Part shown: piece after piece, positions 1 to 10,518 of the stretch
How positions within the stretch are numbered: the first letter of the stretch is position 1
How the letters are laid out: each line of letters starts with the position of its first letter
From: WSZJ01 sp964590435
GTDB taxonomy: Bacteria > Planctomycetota > MHYJ01 > WSZJ01
Length of the DNA: 64,000 nt
Direction: 5' to 3'
Assembly (NCBI GenBank): GCA_964590435.1
Contig: CAZPWT010000033.1
Location: 1 to 64,000 of the forward strand
Notes under the pieces: generated by a model
Database searches by the model: none
Seen by the model: only the letters and a program-made list of their open reading frames with translations
What the model was told of the DNA's origin: nothing
Translations under genes and position numbers: made by a program

Positions 1-78
1 GCGCCCCGCCCCGCCCCCCCCCGGGGGGGCCCTTTTCCGCCGTCCCCCCCACCCCCCAACCCGCAACTCGTAACTGCA
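1..78. other. C/G homopolymer tract upstream of polA
   Basis: This stretch is nearly all C and G runs, including a C-run facing a G-run that could fold on itself. It ends with the words ACCCGCAAC and TCGTAAC, which recur in the word-repeat tracts near 8.14 kb and 37.42 kb, so it may be one arm of such an element cut by the window edge. No gene or promoter is visible. Confidence 0.4.
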
Positions 79-126
79 GTGAGCAATTCCTCGCCCGCCG
101 CCGCACGGCGGCCTACGCTTCGACGG

Positions 127-2799
127 ATGCCACGCGAAACGCTCGTGCTCGTCGATGCGCCCAACTTCATCTTCCGCGCCTTCCACGCGCTGCCGCGGCT
201 GTCGTCGCCGGACGGCGCGCCGACGGGCGCGATCTACGGGTTCGTGTCGATGCTGCAGAAGCTGGTGCGCGAGCTGAAGCCGACGCACCTGGCGGTGGTG
301 TTCGACCCGAAGGGGAGGACGTTCCGGGACGAGGCGTACGCGGAGTACAAGGCGACTCGGTCCGAGACGCCGCCCGAGCTGGTGGTGCAGTTCGACCCGA
401 TCCGCGACGTGGTGCGGGCGTTTCGCGCGCCGCTCGTCGAGACGCCGGGGTTCGAGGCCGACGACGCGATCGCGACGCTCGCGCGGCGCGGCGAGGCCGC
501 GGGGATGGACGTCGTGATCGCGAGCGGCGACAAGGACCTGTGCCAGGTGGTGACGGAGAAGGTGAAGCTGCTGGACACGATGAAGGACCGGATGAGCGGG
601 CCCGCGGAGGTGAAGGAGAAGTGGGGGGTGCCGCCGGAGGGGATCGTGGAGCTGCTGGCGCTGATGGGGGACTCGGTGGACAACGTCCCCGGCGTCCCGG
701 GAATCGGCGAGAAGACCGCGGCCGCGCTGGTGCAGAAGGCCGGGACTGTCGAGGCGCTTCTCGCCAACCCCGATCTCGCGGGGCGGCCGAAGATCGCGCA
801 GGCGCTGCGCGACCATGCCGCCGACGCGAGGCTGTCGAAGATGCTGGTGACGGTGAGGACGGACGCGCCGGTGGCGGAGTCGCTGGACGAGCTGCGGCTC
901 AAGCCGGCGGACCCCGCGGCGCTCCGGGCGCTCTTCACGAAATTCGGATTCACGCGGCTGCTGAAGGACCTGCCGGCGGAAGAGCAGGCGCTGTCGCGGG
1001 CGGGGTACCGGGCGGTCGAGACGTCGGCGGGAGTGCGGGAACTGGCCGCGGGGCTGCGCGCCGCGGGGGCGTTCTCGTTTGCGGTGCTCGGGACGTCGCG
1101 GGAAGGGATGCGCGCGGCACTTGTCGGGATGGCGTTCTCGACCGGGGCCGGCGACGGCGCGTACGTCCCGCTCGGGCACAGCCCGATGCTGGCGCCGAAG
1201 CAGCCGCCGCGGGATGAAACGCTCGCGGCGCTGCGTCCGCTCTTCGAAGACGCCGCGATCGCGAAATCTGCGTACGACGCGAAGTTCGACCTGCTCGTGC
1301 TCGCGCGGCTCGGGATCGCGGTCCACGGCCTCGCGTGCGACCCGATGCTCGCCGAGTACGTCCTCGATCCCGCCAAGCCCAACGACCTCGAGTCCCTCGC
1401 CATCGCCCACCTCGGCGCCCGCATGACCCCCGCCGCCGACCTCGCCGGCCGCGGCCGCGGCGCCGTCTCGTTCGACAGCGTCGACGTCGCCAGCGCTTCC
1501 GCCGCCGGATGCGAAACCGCCGACGTCGCGGGGCGGCTCGCGAAAATCCTGCCGCCCAAGCTCGAGAAGGAAGGACTGGCGTCGCTGTTCCGCGACGTCG
1601 AGATGCCGCTGCTCGAAGTGCTCTTCCGCATGGAGCGCACCGGCGTGCGCGTCGACGCCGGGTTCCTCGCGACGCTCGGCGCGGAATTCGACCGGCGGCT
1701 CGCGACAATGCGCGACGCGATCTTCGAGGCGGCGGGGGAGACGTTCAACATCGACTCGACGAAGCAGCTGCAGCGGATCCTGTTCGAGAAGCTGAAGCTG
1801 ACGCCGGGGCGCAAGACGAAGACGGGATTCTCGACGGACGCGGGGGTGCTGGAAGGGCTGGCGGCGGAGCACCCGGTGCCCGCGCGGATCGTGGAGTTCC
1901 GGATGCTGGCGAAACTCAAGTCGACGTACGTGGACGCGCTCCCGGCGGCGATCAACCCTGCGACCGGACGGATCCACACCACGTACAGCCAGGCGGTCGC
2001 GGCGACAGGGCGGCTGTCGTCGAACGACCCCAACCTCCAGAACATCCCGATCCGGACGGAGGAGGGGCGGCGCATCCGCCGCGCGTTCGTGACCGAGCCG
2101 GGGTGGAAGCTGGTGAGCGCGGACTACTCGCAGATCGAACTGCGGCTGCTCGCGCACGTCTCCGGCGACCCCGCACTTCTCGACGCCTACCGCAGCGGCA
2201 AGGACGTCCATGCGCGCACCGCAGCCGAAGTCTTCGGGATCCCCGAGGACCAGGTCACCAAGGACCAGCGCGCCCACGCCAAGGTCGTCAACTTCGGCGT
2301 CATCTACGGCATGGGCGCCCACGGCCTCGCCCAGTCCCTCGGCATCGACCGCGCCTCCGCCGCAAAATACATCGACGCCTATTTCCGCCGCTACGCCGGC
2401 GTCCGCGCTTTCCTCGACCGCACACTCGAGGAAACCCGAAAGACCGGCTACGTCCGCACCCTCCTCGGCCGACGCAGGCCCCTTCCCGACATCAACGCCT
2501 CCGACGGCAACCTCCGCTCCGCCGCCGAGCGCATGGCGGTCAACGCGCCGGTGCAGGGAAGCGCGGCAGACCTGATCAAGGTGGCGATGATCCGGGTGGA
2601 CCGGGCGCTGCGCGACAGCGGACTCCGGGCGCGCATGCTGCTGCAAGTCCATGACGAGCTTGTGTTTGAAGCGCCCGAAGGGGAAGTGCCGCGGCTGGTT
2701 GCGATCGTGACGGAAGGGATGGAGAAGGCGATGGAACTCCAGGTGCCGCTGAAAGTGGACGTGGCGGTGGGGGAGAATTGGGGTTCGTTAAAGGGGTAA
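127..2799 (+). CDS. polA: DNA polymerase I with a degenerate proofreading domain
   Basis: Pol I fills gaps and removes RNA primers in lagging-strand synthesis and excision repair. The ATG at 127 gives 890 residues starting MPRETLVLVDAPNF, which matches the family N-terminus; an in-frame GTG at 79 would add 16 unlikely residues. The 5'-nuclease domain (about 1-290) has GFEADDAIATLAR, ASGDKDL and GDSVDNVPGVPGIGEKTA. The polymerase domain carries motif A (ADYSQIELRLLAH, near 665), motif B (RAHAKVVNFGVIYG, near 716) and motif C (VHDELVFEAP, near 841). In the central 3'-5' exonuclease domain the expected DTET is replaced by AVLGTS and the last aspartate (AEDADV in E. coli) by CETADV; only the middle Asp (AKFDL) remains. 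Two or more metal ligands are therefore missing and proofreading is probably lost. A long inverted repeat begins at the stop codon. Confidence 0.97.
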   Translation: MPRETLVLVDAPNFIFRAFHALPRLSSPDGAPTGAIYGFVSMLQKLVRELKPTHLAVVFDPKGRTFRDEAYAEYKATRSETPPELVVQFDPIRDVVRAFRAPLVETPGFEADDAIATLARRGEAAGMDVVIASGDKDLCQVVTEKVKLLDTMKDRMSGPAEVKEKWGVPPEGIVELLALMGDSVDNVPGVPGIGEKTAAALVQKAGTVEALLANPDLAGRPKIAQALRDHAADARLSKMLVTVRTDAPVAESLDELRLKPADPAALRALFTKFGFTRLLKDLPAEEQALSRAGYRAVETSAGVRELAAGLRAAGAFSFAVLGTSREGMRAALVGMAFSTGAGDGAYVPLGHSPMLAPKQPPRDETLAALRPLFEDAAIAKSAYDAKFDLLVLARLGIAVHGLACDPMLAEYVLDPAKPNDLESLAIAHLGARMTPAADLAGRGRGAVSFDSVDVASASAAGCETADVAGRLAKILPPKLEKEGLASLFRDVEMPLLEVLFRMERTGVRVDAGFLATLGAEFDRRLATMRDAIFEAAGETFNIDSTKQLQRILFEKLKLTPGRKTKTGFSTDAGVLEGLAAEHPVPARIVEFRMLAKLKSTYVDALPAAINPATGRIHTTYSQAVAATGRLSSNDPNLQNIPIRTEEGRRIRRAFVTEPGWKLVSADYSQIELRLLAHVSGDPALLDAYRSGKDVHARTAAEVFGIPEDQVTKDQRAHAKVVNFGVIYGMGAHGLAQSLGIDRASAAKYIDAYFRRYAGVRAFLDRTLEETRKTGYVRTLLGRRRPLPDINASDGNLRSAAERMAVNAPVQGSAADLIKVAMIRVDRALRDSGLRARMLLQVHDELVFEAPEGEVPRLVAIVTEGMEKAMELQVPLKVDVAVGENWGSLKG

Positions 2800-2960
2800 A
2801 ACGACAGGGGATGGGGGACGGCGGGAGGGGGATGGGGTGGGCGGGGGCTCGGGCGAGGGCAGAGGGCGGTCTTCTGTCGCTTTGCCTTGATGCCCACGCC
2901 CCCGCCCGAGCCCCAGCCCACCCATTCCCAAACCCGCCCTCCCCCGGCCCCTGCCGTTTT
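2798..2960. repeat. 63-nt-arm imperfect inverted repeat after polA
   Basis: The left arm (2798-2860) and the reverse complement of the right arm (2898-2960) agree at 52 of 63 positions in my hand alignment, with a 37-nt loop. Both arms are built from G-rich words such as GGGGATGGGG and GGGCTCGGGCG. The element starts inside the polA stop codon and ends just before the next promoter. It could work as a terminator, but it is much longer than the hairpin terminators elsewhere in the window and lacks a T-run. It is grouped with the word-repeat palindromes at 8.1 and 51.2 kb. Confidence 0.8.
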
Positions 2961-2964
2961 CTCT

Positions 2965-2992
2965 TTGCCCCCCGCACCCCCATCCCTATAAT
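2965..2992 (+). promoter_or_regulatory. candidate promoter for the PA2779-like gene
   Basis: TTGCCC (2965-2970) is 16 bp from a perfect TATAAT (2987-2992). The coding start is at 3043 with a GGAGG ribosome binding site at 3032-3036. Confidence 0.55.
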
Positions 2993-3042
2993 TCGCGCCA
3001 CTGTTGGCGGGGGTTCCCTTCAGTCCGACTCGGAGGAAAGGT

Positions 3043-3393
3043 ATGCTGAAAGCCCTTCGGTGCGCGCTCGTCGTGATTGCGACCGTGTCCTCGATCCTGT
3101 TCTCCACGCCCGCTTCCGCGGGCATGGTCTCCACCCCCAAGCAGGACGCCGCGGACATTCAGCGCGAAGCCGCGAAGGAGCTTCTGAAGTGCCGGCTGGC
3201 GGAGTCGGGGGTGAATCCGTCGGTGCTGGAGTCGAAGCTGGACAAGCTGACCACGCCGGAGCTGGCGCTTCTCACGAGCCACGTCGAGGCGACCCGGAAC
3301 GCGGGCGGCGTCGGCCTGGTGATCGGAATTGCGGCGGCGGTCGTCGTCGGCGTGGTGCTGGTCCTGTTCGAGACGTTCTACCCGGAACACTAA
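3043..3393 (+). CDS. PA2779-family small exported membrane protein
   Basis: This 116-residue protein has a signal peptide (about 1-27, ending ASA), then GMVSTPKQDA, a helical stretch, and one C-terminal membrane helix (VGLVIGIAAAVVVGVVLVLF). The GMVST start of the mature part and the terminal helix match the PA2779 family, whose function is unknown. The ATG at 3043 was chosen for its GGAGG ribosome binding site and the signal peptide; the frame extends 13 codons further upstream without support. The stop codon abuts the GTG of the cysteine-peptidase gene, so the two are probably co-translated, as in the PA2778-PA2779 pair of Pseudomonas. A paralogue lies on the other strand at 4634-5002. Confidence 0.75.
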   Translation: MLKALRCALVVIATVSSILFSTPASAGMVSTPKQDAADIQREAAKELLKCRLAESGVNPSVLESKLDKLTTPELALLTSHVEATRNAGGVGLVIGIAAAVVVGVVLVLFETFYPEH

Positions 3394-4584
3394 GTGAACG
3401 CGTATCGATCCCTGGGAGGCATGGCCGCGCTGGCCATGCCTCTTTTTTTGTCGGCGTGCGGCACGCCGGGGGAGCGTGTGGAAGCGCCGCCGCCGGGGAA
3501 AGTGCAGGTACAGGCGAGCCTGCCGCATGGCGGGTTCCTGGACTGCGGGCCGGAGGTGGTCGCGGCGGTGCTCGCGCTGAACGGGAAGCCGGCGGACGTG
3601 AAGGAGATTTCCGAGGCGATCTGCGAGAAGACGAAGGGCGGGACGAGCCCGCTAGCGATCGCGGGGTGGATGGCGCGGCAGGGGCTGGCGACGCGCGCGG
3701 CGCCGGGGTGCCCTGACGAGACGCTCGCGGCGGCGCTGGCGGCGGGTATTCCCGCGATCGCGATGGTCGAGATCGCCCCGCTGGCGTTCCACTACTACCT
3801 GGTCATTGGCGCCTCCGAGGGCGAGATCGTTTGCGCCGACTACGGCGGCGCCGTCCGCGTTTTCGCGCGCGCCGATTTCGAGAAGATCTGGAACCACACG
3901 CATCGCTACACGCTCTTCGCCGCCCCCGACGTTTCGAAGATCCCCTACAACGAGGACGACTACCTTCGGAAGCTGGAAGAGCCGCCCTTCCCGCCCACTT
4001 TCGTCGACGCGCGGACGCACTACCTGATCGGGCTGGATTACGAGCAGCGCAAGCTGATCAAGCTTGCGAAGATCGAGTATCGGCGGGCGATCGACCAGGA
4101 CAGCCGGCGGGTCGACGCGGCGCTCGCGCTGGGGAACATCTATTTCTTCCAGGAGTCGAACGTCGTGCAGGCGATCAAGGCGTACCGCCGCGGGGCGCAC
4201 GCCGGCGGATCGTGCGCCAACAACCTTGCGTACCTGCTCTCCGAGAAGATGGACGAGCCGGAGGAGGCCTGGAAATTCGCGCTCGCGGCGGAGGAGCAGT
4301 GCGTGCGCCGCTCCGAGCCGTGGTTCCAGGCGCTCGACACGCAGGGGACGGTGGCGCTGAAACTCGGCCGGCCGCGCGATGCGCTGGCGTCCTGGAAGCG
4401 CGGGGCGGAGGCGTACGGGGACGGCGAAGCGGCGAAGCGCGCGCCGTTCTGGGCCGGCGCGGCGCGAGCGGCGCTGGCGGCGGGAGACCGCGCTGAGGCG
4501 ACCGAGTTCCTGTCGCGCGCCGAAAAGGACGGGCTCGACCCCGCGGCCGCCGCCGAAATCCGCGAACTCCTCCGGCAGCCCTAA
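3394..4584 (+). CDS. PA2778-type C39-like cysteine peptidase lipoprotein with TPRs
   Basis: This predicted lipoprotein of 396 residues starts at a GTG directly after the preceding TAA and has the lipobox LSAC at about 19-22. The N-terminal part resembles bacteriocin-processing C39 peptidases: a Cys in FLDCGPEVVAAVL, a His in FHYYLVIG and an Asp in CADYGG are in the right order for a catalytic triad. From about 205 to the end there are TPR-like helix pairs (YLIGLDYEQRKL, ALALGNIYFF). This layout and the adjacent PA2779-like gene match PA2778-family proteins. The substrate is unknown; the partner small protein is a plausible candidate, which is inference. Confidence 0.75.
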   Translation: MNAYRSLGGMAALAMPLFLSACGTPGERVEAPPPGKVQVQASLPHGGFLDCGPEVVAAVLALNGKPADVKEISEAICEKTKGGTSPLAIAGWMARQGLATRAAPGCPDETLAAALAAGIPAIAMVEIAPLAFHYYLVIGASEGEIVCADYGGAVRVFARADFEKIWNHTHRYTLFAAPDVSKIPYNEDDYLRKLEEPPFPPTFVDARTHYLIGLDYEQRKLIKLAKIEYRRAIDQDSRRVDAALALGNIYFFQESNVVQAIKAYRRGAHAGGSCANNLAYLLSEKMDEPEEAWKFALAAEEQCVRRSEPWFQALDTQGTVALKLGRPRDALASWKRGAEAYGDGEAAKRAPFWAGAARAALAAGDRAEATEFLSRAEKDGLDPAAAAEIRELLRQP

Positions 4585-4615
4585 AAAAAAAGAGCCCGGC
4601 TCGAGGCCGGGCTCT
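4583..4615. terminator. bidirectional terminator
   Basis: A 10-bp perfect stem (4591-4600 with 4606-4615, loop TCGAG) has an A-run on its left side, so it reads as a stem plus T-run for the minus-strand gene. It sits between convergent genes and its left flank overlaps the stop codon of the peptidase gene. Confidence 0.85.
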
Positions 4616-4633
4616 CTTCGTTTCGTCCCTTCG

Positions 4634-5002
4634 TTACGGCAGGTAGCTCGTCAGGAACCCGTGGTCCCAGAGCAGCTCCGACAGCACCACGACGCCGACC
4701 GCGATCACGCCCGCGCAGATCGCCACCACGCCCAGCGCGTTCCCCGCGTTCTCCGTCGCCATCACGTGCGCCACCGCCATCGACCGCGCTTCCGACGACA
4801 GCATCGTCGCGGCTGCAGCGACCTGCGCGCCCTGCATCCCCGCGCGCTCCGCCGCCGCCTTCAGGATAGCCACCTCGACATCGGCCTTCGACGTGGCCGG
4901 CGCCTTCGGCGTCGAAACCATCCCGGCCTGGGCCGGCCCCGTGAACAGGGTCGTCGACAGCAACGCCATCGTGACGAGCGCGATGCGGCAAACCTTCAGC
5001 AT
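4634..5002 (-). CDS. second PA2779-family small exported membrane protein
   Basis: This 122-residue protein is a paralogue of the 3043-3393 product. Both have a signal peptide, then GMVSTPK, a helical middle and a C-terminal membrane helix (LGVVAICAGVIAVGVVVLSELLW). A good ribosome binding site (AGGAGG) precedes the ATG, and a TTGACT/TAGACT promoter lies at 5056-5085. It faces the PA2778-type peptidase gene across a shared terminator. Function is unknown; two paralogues around one peptidase suggest they are alternative partners or substrates, which is inference. Confidence 0.7.
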   Translation of the reverse strand: MLKVCRIALVTMALLSTTLFTGPAQAGMVSTPKAPATSKADVEVAILKAAAERAGMQGAQVAAAATMLSSEARSMAVAHVMATENAGNALGVVAICAGVIAVGVVVLSELLWDHGFLTSYLP

Positions 5003-5055
5003 GCGATCCTCCTGTAGCCGGACTCGAAAGACAGCCCCCGCTTCAATGAGGCGGA

Positions 5056-5085
5056 AGTCTAGGACGCAGGGCGGGGAAGAGTCAA
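5056..5085 (-). promoter_or_regulatory. promoter for the second PA2779-like gene
   Basis: On the minus strand TTGACT (5080-5085) is followed after 18 bp by TAGACT (5056-5061), about 55 bp upstream of the ATG. Confidence 0.6.
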
Positions 5086-5088
5086 AAC

Positions 5089-5913
5089 CTATTTGCCCGG
5101 GTCGCCCTCGTATTTTTCGAGGGCGGCGTCGAAGGCTTCGGAATCGAGCTCGACGACGACGCTGGAAGCGTAGAGCACGAGGCGCTTTCCGTCGCGGGGG
5201 GTCTTCTCCCAGAGGACGGGTTTCCCGGGGGGCAGGTCCCGGGTGATGGCGTCGAGGGTGACGTGGAAACCGGCGTGGGACCAGTTTCCGCTCTCAAATT
5301 CCTCCGGGGAGACCCGGACGGCGTCCCGGGGGGTGTTCAGGAGGCGAACCTCGAGCAACCCCGCCGCCTTCAGGTCGTCCCAGAGCTGGACGCCGCTGCG
5401 GGGCGCGTCGCCCTTCAGCTCGAAGTACTTTTTCACCCGGCCGTGGAGCTCCGCGAGCACTGCTCGCCCTGCGCCCGCCACCTGCTGGTCGCGGTAGGCC
5501 CGGATGTCCACCTTCCACTGCCCGCCGTCCCGGATCGCAGGCAGGTCGACCACGCCGTTCCCCATCGCCAGCACCAGCACCGCCGCGTCCCCCTTGATGT
5601 CGACCTTCATGAGCTGCGCCGTGAGAGTGCGCAATGCCGCCCCGGCGTCGCGCGTATTCGCCCCTTCAAACCCCACGAGGTTCGCCTTGAGCAGCGCGAT
5701 ATTCTCGGTCGCGACGCCGATCTTCACCTTCATGAACGCCCCCGCCGGCGTGTCGGGGATCTCGACGTCCTGCGTGCAGAACGGGCACGTGAATGTTTCC
5801 GCTTCCGCCGCGGGCGGATCCTCGGCGGAGGTCGTGGGAAACGGGAGGCGGCCAACGGCAAACCCCGCGGACAGCACGGGGAGGAGGGCGAGCGCGATCC
5901 GGGCGCGAGTCAT
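5089..5913 (-). CDS. exported protein of unknown function with a CPFC motif
   Basis: I do not recognise this 274-residue protein. It starts with a signal-peptide-like segment (ALALLPVLSAGFAVG), followed by an acidic/Pro-rich linker and then TFTCPFCTQDVEIPD, a CxxC that could bind metal or a redox partner. The rest is alpha/beta-like, with VGVATENIALL, DGGQWKVDIRAYRDQ and a C-terminal acidic helix. The ATG at 5913 is preferred because the 14 codons further upstream are Pro/Cys-rich and unlike a signal peptide. It is divergent from the sigma factor gene, with a gap of about 100 bp. Confidence 0.6.
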   Translation of the reverse strand: MTRARIALALLPVLSAGFAVGRLPFPTTSAEDPPAAEAETFTCPFCTQDVEIPDTPAGAFMKVKIGVATENIALLKANLVGFEGANTRDAGAALRTLTAQLMKVDIKGDAAVLVLAMGNGVVDLPAIRDGGQWKVDIRAYRDQQVAGAGRAVLAELHGRVKKYFELKGDAPRSGVQLWDDLKAAGLLEVRLLNTPRDAVRVSPEEFESGNWSHAGFHVTLDAITRDLPPGKPVLWEKTPRDGKRLVLYASSVVVELDSEAFDAALEKYEGDPGK

Positions 5914-6017
5914 GGGCAGCTCCGGCTGTAAAGGGTGCGGGGCAGGGCAGACCACATCTTCTTACAAATGCCTACAATAACCCGCCCCCATCCCCGTTGG
6001 TCATAGCAGGAGCCGCG

Positions 6018-6569
6018 ATGGACCTCGACTTCGTCCGGCAGTGCCAACGAGGCGACCCCGCGGCCCTGGCCAAGCTCGTCGATCAGGTCCAGGGGCCGCT
6101 CATGGGGTACCTCTGTCGGATGACCGGAGACAGGGTCCGCGCGGAGGACGCGCTTCAGGACACCATGCTGCGCGCCCTCAGGGCGCTCCCCGACTGGAAA
6201 CCGACCGGGTCGTTCGAGGGCTGGCTGTTCACGATCGCGAGGAACTGCGCGATGGACGTCCTTCGGGACAAGCCGATGGCAAGTCTCGACGGGGAAGAAA
6301 ACCCCGGCGCGCAGGTGCCGGGAAACGAGGAGCCGGCCGAGGACAGGATCGACCGGGGAATCATGACGGCGAAGTTGCAGGAAGCGCTGGCCGGGCTGCC
6401 GAAGGACCAGCGCGAGGTGGTGTCGCTGAGGATGTACGGCGGGCTGTCGTTCAAGGAGATCGCGAAAGTCACCGGGTGCCCGCTCAACACGGCGCTCGGG
6501 CGAATGAGATACGCGCTTCTGAACCTGAAGAAAGTCCTGGCCGGCGAAGTCCTGGAGGAACGACCGTGA
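6018..6569 (+). CDS. ECF-type RNA polymerase sigma factor
   Basis: This 183-residue sigma-70 family protein has region 2 (AEDALQDTMLRALRALPDW, then FEGWLFTIARNCAMDVLR) and region 4 (LAGLPKDQREVVSLRMYGG, then SFKEIAKVTGCPLNTALGRM), separated by a short acidic linker and with no region 3. The start at 6018 follows AGGAG at 6008-6012. Its stop overlaps the GTG of the anti-sigma gene, the usual arrangement for a regulated ECF pair. The regulon is not visible; the gene for the secreted coiled-coil protein downstream is a candidate target or member. Confidence 0.93.
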   Translation: MDLDFVRQCQRGDPAALAKLVDQVQGPLMGYLCRMTGDRVRAEDALQDTMLRALRALPDWKPTGSFEGWLFTIARNCAMDVLRDKPMASLDGEENPGAQVPGNEEPAEDRIDRGIMTAKLQEALAGLPKDQREVVSLRMYGGLSFKEIAKVTGCPLNTALGRMRYALLNLKKVLAGEVLEERP

Positions 6570-7192
6570 GCTGCGAAGACATCCGGAACCTGGCGTTGCT
6601 GGCGGCGTGCGGGGAAGCGGCCCCGGCGGAGGCGGCGAGCGTGCGCGAGCATGCTTCGCGGTGCCCCGCCTGCGCCGTCGAGATCCGCGCGCTCAACGAC
6701 GGCCTCGAGATCCTCAAGCACGTCCCGCGCGAAGCGCCGTCCCGCGAGACGCGGGAAGCGCTCGGCGCGATGCTGCTCCGCGAGGCGCCGGTCCGCGTCG
6801 CGCCGGCGTTCCGCTTCTGGGCCGCCGCCGCCGTCGCGCTCGTCGCGCTGTCGGCGGCCGTGCTGGCGTGGAAGCTCGGCTCGTGGGATGCGAAGAAGCC
6901 CGTCGACATCGCGAGAGGCACGGACAAGCCGGTCGTGACCCCGACTCCCGCCCCGACGCCCGCTCCCGCACCGCGCAAGGCCACGCCGAGCGCCCTGGCG
7001 TGGGTCCCCGCCGCCGACACCGAGTCCGAGACCCTCTCGACCCTCGCCGACGCCGTCCAGGAAATCCGCGGCACGAGCGTCGCCTCGACCGCCTTCGACC
7101 GCACCGCCGTCTGGTTCGGAAACTCGAACGCCGCCGTGGACTCGTTCTACGACACGCTCGACGAAATCTCCGTCTCCCCCGACAAATTCTGA
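6566..7192 (+). CDS. zinc anti-sigma factor, membrane anchored
   Basis: This protein of about 208 residues starts at GTG 6566, four bases before the end of the sigma gene, so translation is coupled. The N-terminus shows the ZAS-type pattern C3, H29, C33, C36 (EHASRCPAC). A membrane helix (FWAAAAVALVALSAAVLAW) lies at about 88-106, followed by a Pro/Thr/Ala linker and an extracytoplasmic tail of about 80 residues. By family it should bind and silence the adjacent sigma factor and release it on a signal. The exported tail may be the sensor. Confidence 0.85.
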   Translation: MSCEDIRNLALLAACGEAAPAEAASVREHASRCPACAVEIRALNDGLEILKHVPREAPSRETREALGAMLLREAPVRVAPAFRFWAAAAVALVALSAAVLAWKLGSWDAKKPVDIARGTDKPVVTPTPAPTPAPAPRKATPSALAWVPAADTESETLSTLADAVQEIRGTSVASTAFDRTAVWFGNSNAAVDSFYDTLDEISVSPDKF

Positions 7193-7205
7193 CACGAGGC
7201 CAGCC

Positions 7206-8132
7206 ATGACCCGCATCGCCACCTTCGCCCTCCTCGCCGCGCTCTCGTCCCTGTCGTTCGCCCAGGGCTCGCCCCCTCCGGACGGGCCGGGCCGCCCGCC
7301 CCGCGGGCCGGCCGGCGGCGGCGACGAGGAACGCCGCGCCCTTCACGACAAGATGCGCGACCTCGACGACCGCCTCGCGGCCATCGAGAGGCGCTTCCAG
7401 GACGGCTCGATGTCGAAAGAGGAAGAGGCGAAGCTTCGCGACGAGGCGAAGCGGCTCCAGGCGGAGCGCGGGGAGGTGGAGAAAAAGCTGCGTTCGATGG
7501 GGCCGCCGCCGGGGGGCGAGGGGATGGGGCCGGGTGGGGACCGTCCGGGGCCGGGGCGTCCTCCGGGGGAGCCGGGCGGACCCGGCGAGCCGGGGATGGG
7601 GCCGCGGCCGATGCGGACGCCGGTGTCCGCGGAGGACCGCGAGAAGGCGATGGCGTGGCTTAAGGAGAACGAGCCGACGAGGCTGGAGCGTCTGGGCGAG
7701 CTCAAGCAGCAGCGGCCCGACGAGTACGAGCGCGCCGTGACGCAGATCGCGATGGAAGTCCGCGACCTGCTCGCGATGAAGCAGAACGACCCGAAGCGTT
7801 ACGAGCGGCGGATGTCGCAGCGCAAGCTGGACTACCGGGCGAACGAGCTGGCCGAGAAGATCCGCGGGGCCGGGGAGAACCAGGACACGACGGCCGAGCG
7901 CAAGGAGCTGAAAGACGTGCTGGGCAAGCTGTTCGACCTGCGCGAGGAGGACCGCGAGCAGGAATTGAAGCGGCTGGCGGACGAGCTGACGCGCCTGAAG
8001 GAGACGATGGCGAAGCGGCGCGAGTCGAAGGACAAGCTGGTGGAGAGGCGGATGGAGGACCTGCTCGGGGAAGGGATGGAATGGGATCCGGGGAAAGGGA
8101 CGGGAGGGGAGCAGCCGCCCCCGCCGAGGTAG
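7206..8132 (+). CDS. exported coiled-coil protein with Pro/Gly linker
   Basis: This 308-residue protein begins with a signal peptide (ATFALLAALSSLSFAQG). A helical coiled-coil segment (about 40-95) is followed by a Pro/Gly-rich linker (PPPGGEGMGPGGD onward), then a second long charged helical region (about 140-295) rich in Glu, Lys, Arg and Leu. No enzyme motif is seen. It starts 13 nt after the anti-sigma stop and is probably in the same operon. An envelope stress or structural role is possible, but the product is unassigned. Confidence 0.65.
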   Translation: MTRIATFALLAALSSLSFAQGSPPPDGPGRPPRGPAGGGDEERRALHDKMRDLDDRLAAIERRFQDGSMSKEEEAKLRDEAKRLQAERGEVEKKLRSMGPPPGGEGMGPGGDRPGPGRPPGEPGGPGEPGMGPRPMRTPVSAEDREKAMAWLKENEPTRLERLGELKQQRPDEYERAVTQIAMEVRDLLAMKQNDPKRYERRMSQRKLDYRANELAEKIRGAGENQDTTAERKELKDVLGKLFDLREEDREQELKRLADELTRLKETMAKRRESKDKLVERRMEDLLGEGMEWDPGKGTGGEQPPPPR

Positions 8133-8145
8133 GGGGGGGGAGTTG

Positions 8146-8327
8146 CGGGTTTGTGAGTTCGGTTCGGAGTTCGGGGTTCCGCGTTCCGGGAGGTTTCGGG
8201 ATTCGGGTTGTCAGCAGTTGGCGGAGTCCGGTTCGACTCGAAACACAACCGCAACTGCACCCGCAACCCCAACTCTGAACGTCCCGGAACGCCGAACCCC
8301 GAACTCCGAACTGAACCCGCAAACCCG
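8146..8327. repeat. 46-nt-arm imperfect inverted repeat made of short words
   Basis: Arms 8146-8191 and 8282-8327 match at 42 of 46 positions by hand. Both are made of the words GAGTTCGG, GGTTC and CCGGG in varied order. The loop of about 90 nt repeats ACCGCAAC-like and GGTTCG-like words. The element fills the gap between convergent genes (exported coiled-coil protein and uvrB), where it may act as a terminator. The GGTTCGACTC in its loop resembles a tRNA T-arm but no tRNA folds around it. Confidence 0.8.
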
Positions 8328-8341
8328 AAACGCCATCCGCC

Positions 8342-10471
<2,130 letters not shown>

Positions 10472-10518
10472 GCAGACATTAGACGTCGGGCGGGGAAGCG
10501 GCGTCCACCTTGACGCTG

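Noticed and set aside
234..2075. 613-codon open frame on the minus strand inside polA
   Set aside because: Ser/Arg-rich shadow of a high-G+C gene; no family motif, while polA motifs on the plus strand are clear. Many similar long antisense frames occur throughout the window.
8225..8245. GGTTCGACTC resembling a tRNA T-arm
   Set aside because: No acceptor, D or anticodon stem fits around it; it belongs to the word-repeat palindrome.
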